Both the position numbers and the translations under genes were made by a program. A stretch of DNA of 63,387 bases, taken from Leisingera sp. ANG-M1 (lineage in GTDB: Bacteria > Pseudomonadota > Alphaproteobacteria > Rhodobacterales > Rhodobacteraceae). Location: positions 1 through 63,387 of the forward strand of contig NZ_JWLC01000035.1 in the NCBI RefSeq assembly GCF_000813745.1, read 5' to 3'. Each line of letters starts with the position of its first letter. Positions within the stretch are counted from its first letter, which is position 1. Below, piece by piece: positions 61,009 to 63,387 of the stretch. Under the pieces are notes generated by a model. The model did no database searches. It was not told the DNA's origin and was given only the letters and a program-made list of their open reading frames with translations.

Positions 61009-62541
61009 ATGAAAACCATCGGCCAAATCCTGTCCGCCGCCCCGCCCGATGCCATCGCCATCCGCGCGCCCGGCCAAAACGCGCTCACTCACGGCGCCCT
61101 TAGCCGCTTTGTTGCCGAGACCGGCGGCGTCCTGCGCCAGGCCGGCATCACGCGGGCGGACCGCGCCGCCATCGTGCTGCCCAACGGCGCCGCAATGGCA
61201 ACCGCCTTCCTGGCAGTGGCAAACGCCTGCACCGCCGCGCCCCTGAACCCGGCTTACACCCAGGACGAATTCAAATTCTACCTGCAGGATCTGAACGCCA
61301 AGCTGCTGATCACCGACAGCGCAGACGGGCCGGCTGCCCAGGCGGCAAACGCGCTGGGTATCCGGGTGGCCGCTATCCGCACGGAGCCAGGTGCCCCGGC
61401 AGGCATCTTCTCCCTGCCGCTGGACCCAGGCCCCGCGGTTCCTCTGCAAGAGGCACGCCCGGCGGACGAGGCGCTGGTGCTGCACACGTCCGGCACCACA
61501 TCGCGGCCCAAGATCGTGCCCTTGTCGCAAGCCAATGTGTCCGCCTCCGCCGCCAATGTCGCGGCCTCGCTGGCGCTGACACCGGCCGACACCTGCATGA
61601 ACATCATGCCGCTGTTCCATATCCACGGGCTGATTGCGGCGGTGCTCTCGTCGCTGCACGCAGGCGGCAGCATCTATTGCACACCGGGTTTCAATGCGCT
61701 GAAAGTTTTTGCCTGGCTGCAGGACGCCGCCCCCAGCTGGTACACCGCAGTCCCCACCATGCACCAGGCGATCCTGTCCCGCGCCGCACGCAATCAGGAG
61801 GCGGTCAGCACGGCAAAGCTGCGTTTCATCCGCTCCTCTTCGTCTTCGCTGCCGCCGCAGGTGATGGCAGAGCTGCAAGAGACCTTCGGCTGCCCCGTGG
61901 TCGAGGCCTACGGGATGACCGAAGCCGCGCATCAGATGACTTCGAACCCGGTTGAACCCGGCAAGCAGAAACCCGGCTCGGTTGGTTTGGCTGCAGGCCC
62001 CGATGTGCGCATCTGGGACGGGACCATCCTGACCGAAGAGGCTGATATTCTAGGTGAAATCGTGATCCGCGGCGCCAATGTCACAGCAGGCTATGAGGCC
62101 AACGAGAAAGCCAACGCCGAGAACTTCTTTGCCGACCCCGACGGCAATGGCACCTGGTTCCGGACCGGCGACCAGGGCCGGTTCGATGCCGAAGGCTACC
62201 TGTCGATCACCGGCCGCCTGAAGGAGATCATCAACCGCGGCGGCGAGAAGATCTCGCCGCGCGAAGTGGATGAAATCCTGATAGACCACCCCGCAGTGGC
62301 CCAGGCGGTGACCTTTGCCGTGCCGCACAAACAGCTGGGTGAGGAACCCGCCGCCGCAGTGGTGCTGCGCGACGGTGCCACGGCGCAGCCGCAAGATATC
62401 CGCGCTTTTGCCGCAGAACGCCTCGCGGGCTTCAAGGTGCCGCGCCAAGTGCTGATCCTTGATGAAATCCCCAAAGGCGCCACGGGCAAGCTGCAGCGGA
62501 TCGGCCTGCATGAAAAACTGAGGCTGGGGGCGGAGGCATGA
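61009..62541 (+). CDS. Oxalate-CoA ligase-like acyl-CoA synthetase
   Basis: The 510-residue protein is an AMP-dependent ligase. LHTSGTTSRPKIVPLSQANV, the stretch LPLFH-like MPLFHIHGLIAAVLSSLHAGG, and WYTAVPTMHQAIL with YGMTEAAHQMTSNP resemble the AAE3/Pcs60 oxalyl-CoA synthetase branch. The catalytic lysine is in KGATGKLQRI near the end. It would activate a small carboxylic acid made by the pathway. An acid such as oxalate is suggested by similarity only. GGAGGG precedes the ATG, and its stop overlaps the next start. Confidence 0.82.
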   Translation: MKTIGQILSAAPPDAIAIRAPGQNALTHGALSRFVAETGGVLRQAGITRADRAAIVLPNGAAMATAFLAVANACTAAPLNPAYTQDEFKFYLQDLNAKLLITDSADGPAAQAANALGIRVAAIRTEPGAPAGIFSLPLDPGPAVPLQEARPADEALVLHTSGTTSRPKIVPLSQANVSASAANVAASLALTPADTCMNIMPLFHIHGLIAAVLSSLHAGGSIYCTPGFNALKVFAWLQDAAPSWYTAVPTMHQAILSRAARNQEAVSTAKLRFIRSSSSSLPPQVMAELQETFGCPVVEAYGMTEAAHQMTSNPVEPGKQKPGSVGLAAGPDVRIWDGTILTEEADILGEIVIRGANVTAGYEANEKANAENFFADPDGNGTWFRTGDQGRFDAEGYLSITGRLKEIINRGGEKISPREVDEILIDHPAVAQAVTFAVPHKQLGEEPAAAVVLRDGATAQPQDIRAFAAERLAGFKVPRQVLILDEIPKGATGKLQRIGLHEKLRLGAEA

Positions 62542-63387
62542 CCCGCATCTGCATCTTTGGCGCCGGCGCCATCGGCGGCTACCTAGCCCATGCGCTGCAC
62601 AAGGGCGGCGCCGAGGTCAGCCTGGTGGCCCGCGGGCCGCATCTGCAAGCTATTCAGGAAAACGGGCTGACCTTCATTAAGGACGGTGTCTCTGAGACAA
62701 TCCGCCTGAAGGCCAGCGCCGATCCAGCAGACCTCGGCCCGCAGGACTATGTCATTATCGCGCTCAAGGCCCATTCTGTCTCCCAGATCGCGCCCCGGTT
62801 CAAACCGCTGCTGACCAAGGAGACGGTGATTGTCTCCGCCGTGAACGGCATTCCCTGGTGGTACTTCTACAAGGCAGAGACGGGCACCCCAATGGACAAC
62901 ACCTGGGTCGAAACGGTTGACCCCGGCGGCGCCCAATGGAAAGCCTTCGGCCCCGAACGCGCCATCGGCTGCGTCGTCTACCCGGCTTGTGAGGTGCCCG
63001 AGCCGGGTGTGGTCCGCCACAAAAGCGGCGATCGCTTCACCCTGGGGGAACCGGATGGCAGCCGCAGCGAGCGGGTGATGCATCTATCCAAGCTGATGCG
63101 CGCAGGCGGCCTGCGCGCGCCGGTCAAGCCGCGCATCCGGGATGAGCTTTGGATCAAGCTTTGGGGCAATTGCTCTTTCAACCCGGTTTCTGCCCTGACT
63201 GGGGCCAGCCTTGACCTGATCGGCGCCGATGCCGCCTGCCGCACAGTGATCCGCGACGCCATGACCGAATGCCGCAAGGTCGGCGAAGCCGCGGGCGCGC
63301 GCTTCACCGTCGGCATCGAGCGGCGCATCCAGGGCGGCGCCGACATCATCGGCCACAAACCCTCCACCCGCCACGACGTCGAGCAGA
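62538..63387 (+). CDS. Ketopantoate reductase-like (PanE/ApbA) protein, 3' end cut by window
   Basis: The visible 283 residues begin TRICIFGAGAIGGYLAHALHKGGAEVSLVARG, the NADP-binding start of 2-dehydropantoate 2-reductase. They include VIIALKAHSV with the catalytic lysine, and WIKLWGNCSFNPVSALTGA of the second domain. The ATG overlaps the ligase stop. Being in a degradation operon, it more likely reduces a pathway 2-oxo acid than ketopantoate. The gene runs off the right edge. Confidence 0.85.
   Translation, partial: MTRICIFGAGAIGGYLAHALHKGGAEVSLVARGPHLQAIQENGLTFIKDGVSETIRLKASADPADLGPQDYVIIALKAHSVSQIAPRFKPLLTKETVIVSAVNGIPWWYFYKAETGTPMDNTWVETVDPGGAQWKAFGPERAIGCVVYPACEVPEPGVVRHKSGDRFTLGEPDGSRSERVMHLSKLMRAGGLRAPVKPRIRDELWIKLWGNCSFNPVSALTGASLDLIGADAACRTVIRDAMTECRKVGEAAGARFTVGIERRIQGGADIIGHKPSTRHDVEQ

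Noticed and set aside
59761..61932. Leftward 723-residue open frame
   Set aside because: It covers three genes on the other strand that each have clear motifs and ribosome sites.
1..63387. CRISPR arrays, phage structural genes, toxin-antitoxin pairs or rRNA
   Set aside because: No regularly spaced repeats and no such genes were seen on either strand.

Overview
The window looks like a chromosome or chromid segment of a marine alphaproteobacterium of the Roseobacter group (Rhodobacteraceae; Ruegeria, Leisingera and Phaeobacter would all fit). The evidence is the GC-rich coding sequence, several TRAP transporters, an AapJQMP/BztABCD-type amino acid ABC transporter, and a hydroxyectoine/ectoine operon whose gene order (enuR-uehABC-usp-eutABCDE-asnC-ssd-atf) matches the one known from Ruegeria pomeroyi. 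Every function here is read from sequence motifs and gene order; no database search was run.

Layout. (1) 1-3.6 kb is a decayed mobile region. It holds the 3' end of an initiator tRNA with its terminator, the C-terminal half of a serine recombinase with an in-frame amber codon and fused to an AAA ATPase fragment, an IS66 remnant lacking its transposase gene, and a ferredoxin-reductase pseudogene. (2) 4.0-22.5 kb is a catabolic cluster, probably for a sulfur-containing amino acid or its sulfoxide. It holds amino acid ABC transporter genes, a persulfide-dioxygenase-like hydrolase, a glyoxalase-like protein, a cystathionine beta-lyase-like PLP enzyme, a cytoplasmic sulfoxide-reductase-like molybdoenzyme, an IclR regulator, a rhodanese, a DAO-type flavoprotein, HyuA/HyuB, an SDR, a propionyl-CoA-synthetase-like enzyme and, about 14 kb from its permeases, the ABC ATPase. 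Three promoter regions in this cluster share a 19-bp motif, TGTRCTGMAWWATRRAACA, that appears to define a local regulon. (3) 22.5-24.4 kb is a graveyard of ornithine/octopine-type genes (argE-like, ornithine cyclodeaminase, ABC permease). (4) 24.4-37.9 kb is the ectoine/hydroxyectoine import and degradation operon with its MocR regulator EnuR.

(5) 37.9-39.0 kb has no recognisable gene. (6) 39.0-42.7 kb is a TAXI-type TRAP transporter. It is divergent from a periplasmic binding protein and a hybrid histidine kinase (42.9-46.4 kb), which meet, tail to tail, an unusual protein joining a LysR-type DNA-binding domain to a receiver domain. (7) 47.5-49.5 kb is a GGDEF-EAL protein. (8) 49.8 kb to the right edge is a second catabolic cluster. 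It is organised like a relative of the ectoine operon: TRAP transporter, Usp, EutA-like enzyme, DoeA-like M24 hydrolase, class III aminotransferase and aldehyde dehydrogenase. To these it adds a GGT-family amidohydrolase, an oxalate-CoA-ligase-like synthetase, a ketopantoate-reductase-like protein and a LysR regulator.

The two most promising undescribed systems are the operator-linked sulfur/sulfoxide regulon at 4-22.5 kb and the ectoine-operon-like cluster at 49.8-63.4 kb. Their substrates cannot be named from the sequence alone.
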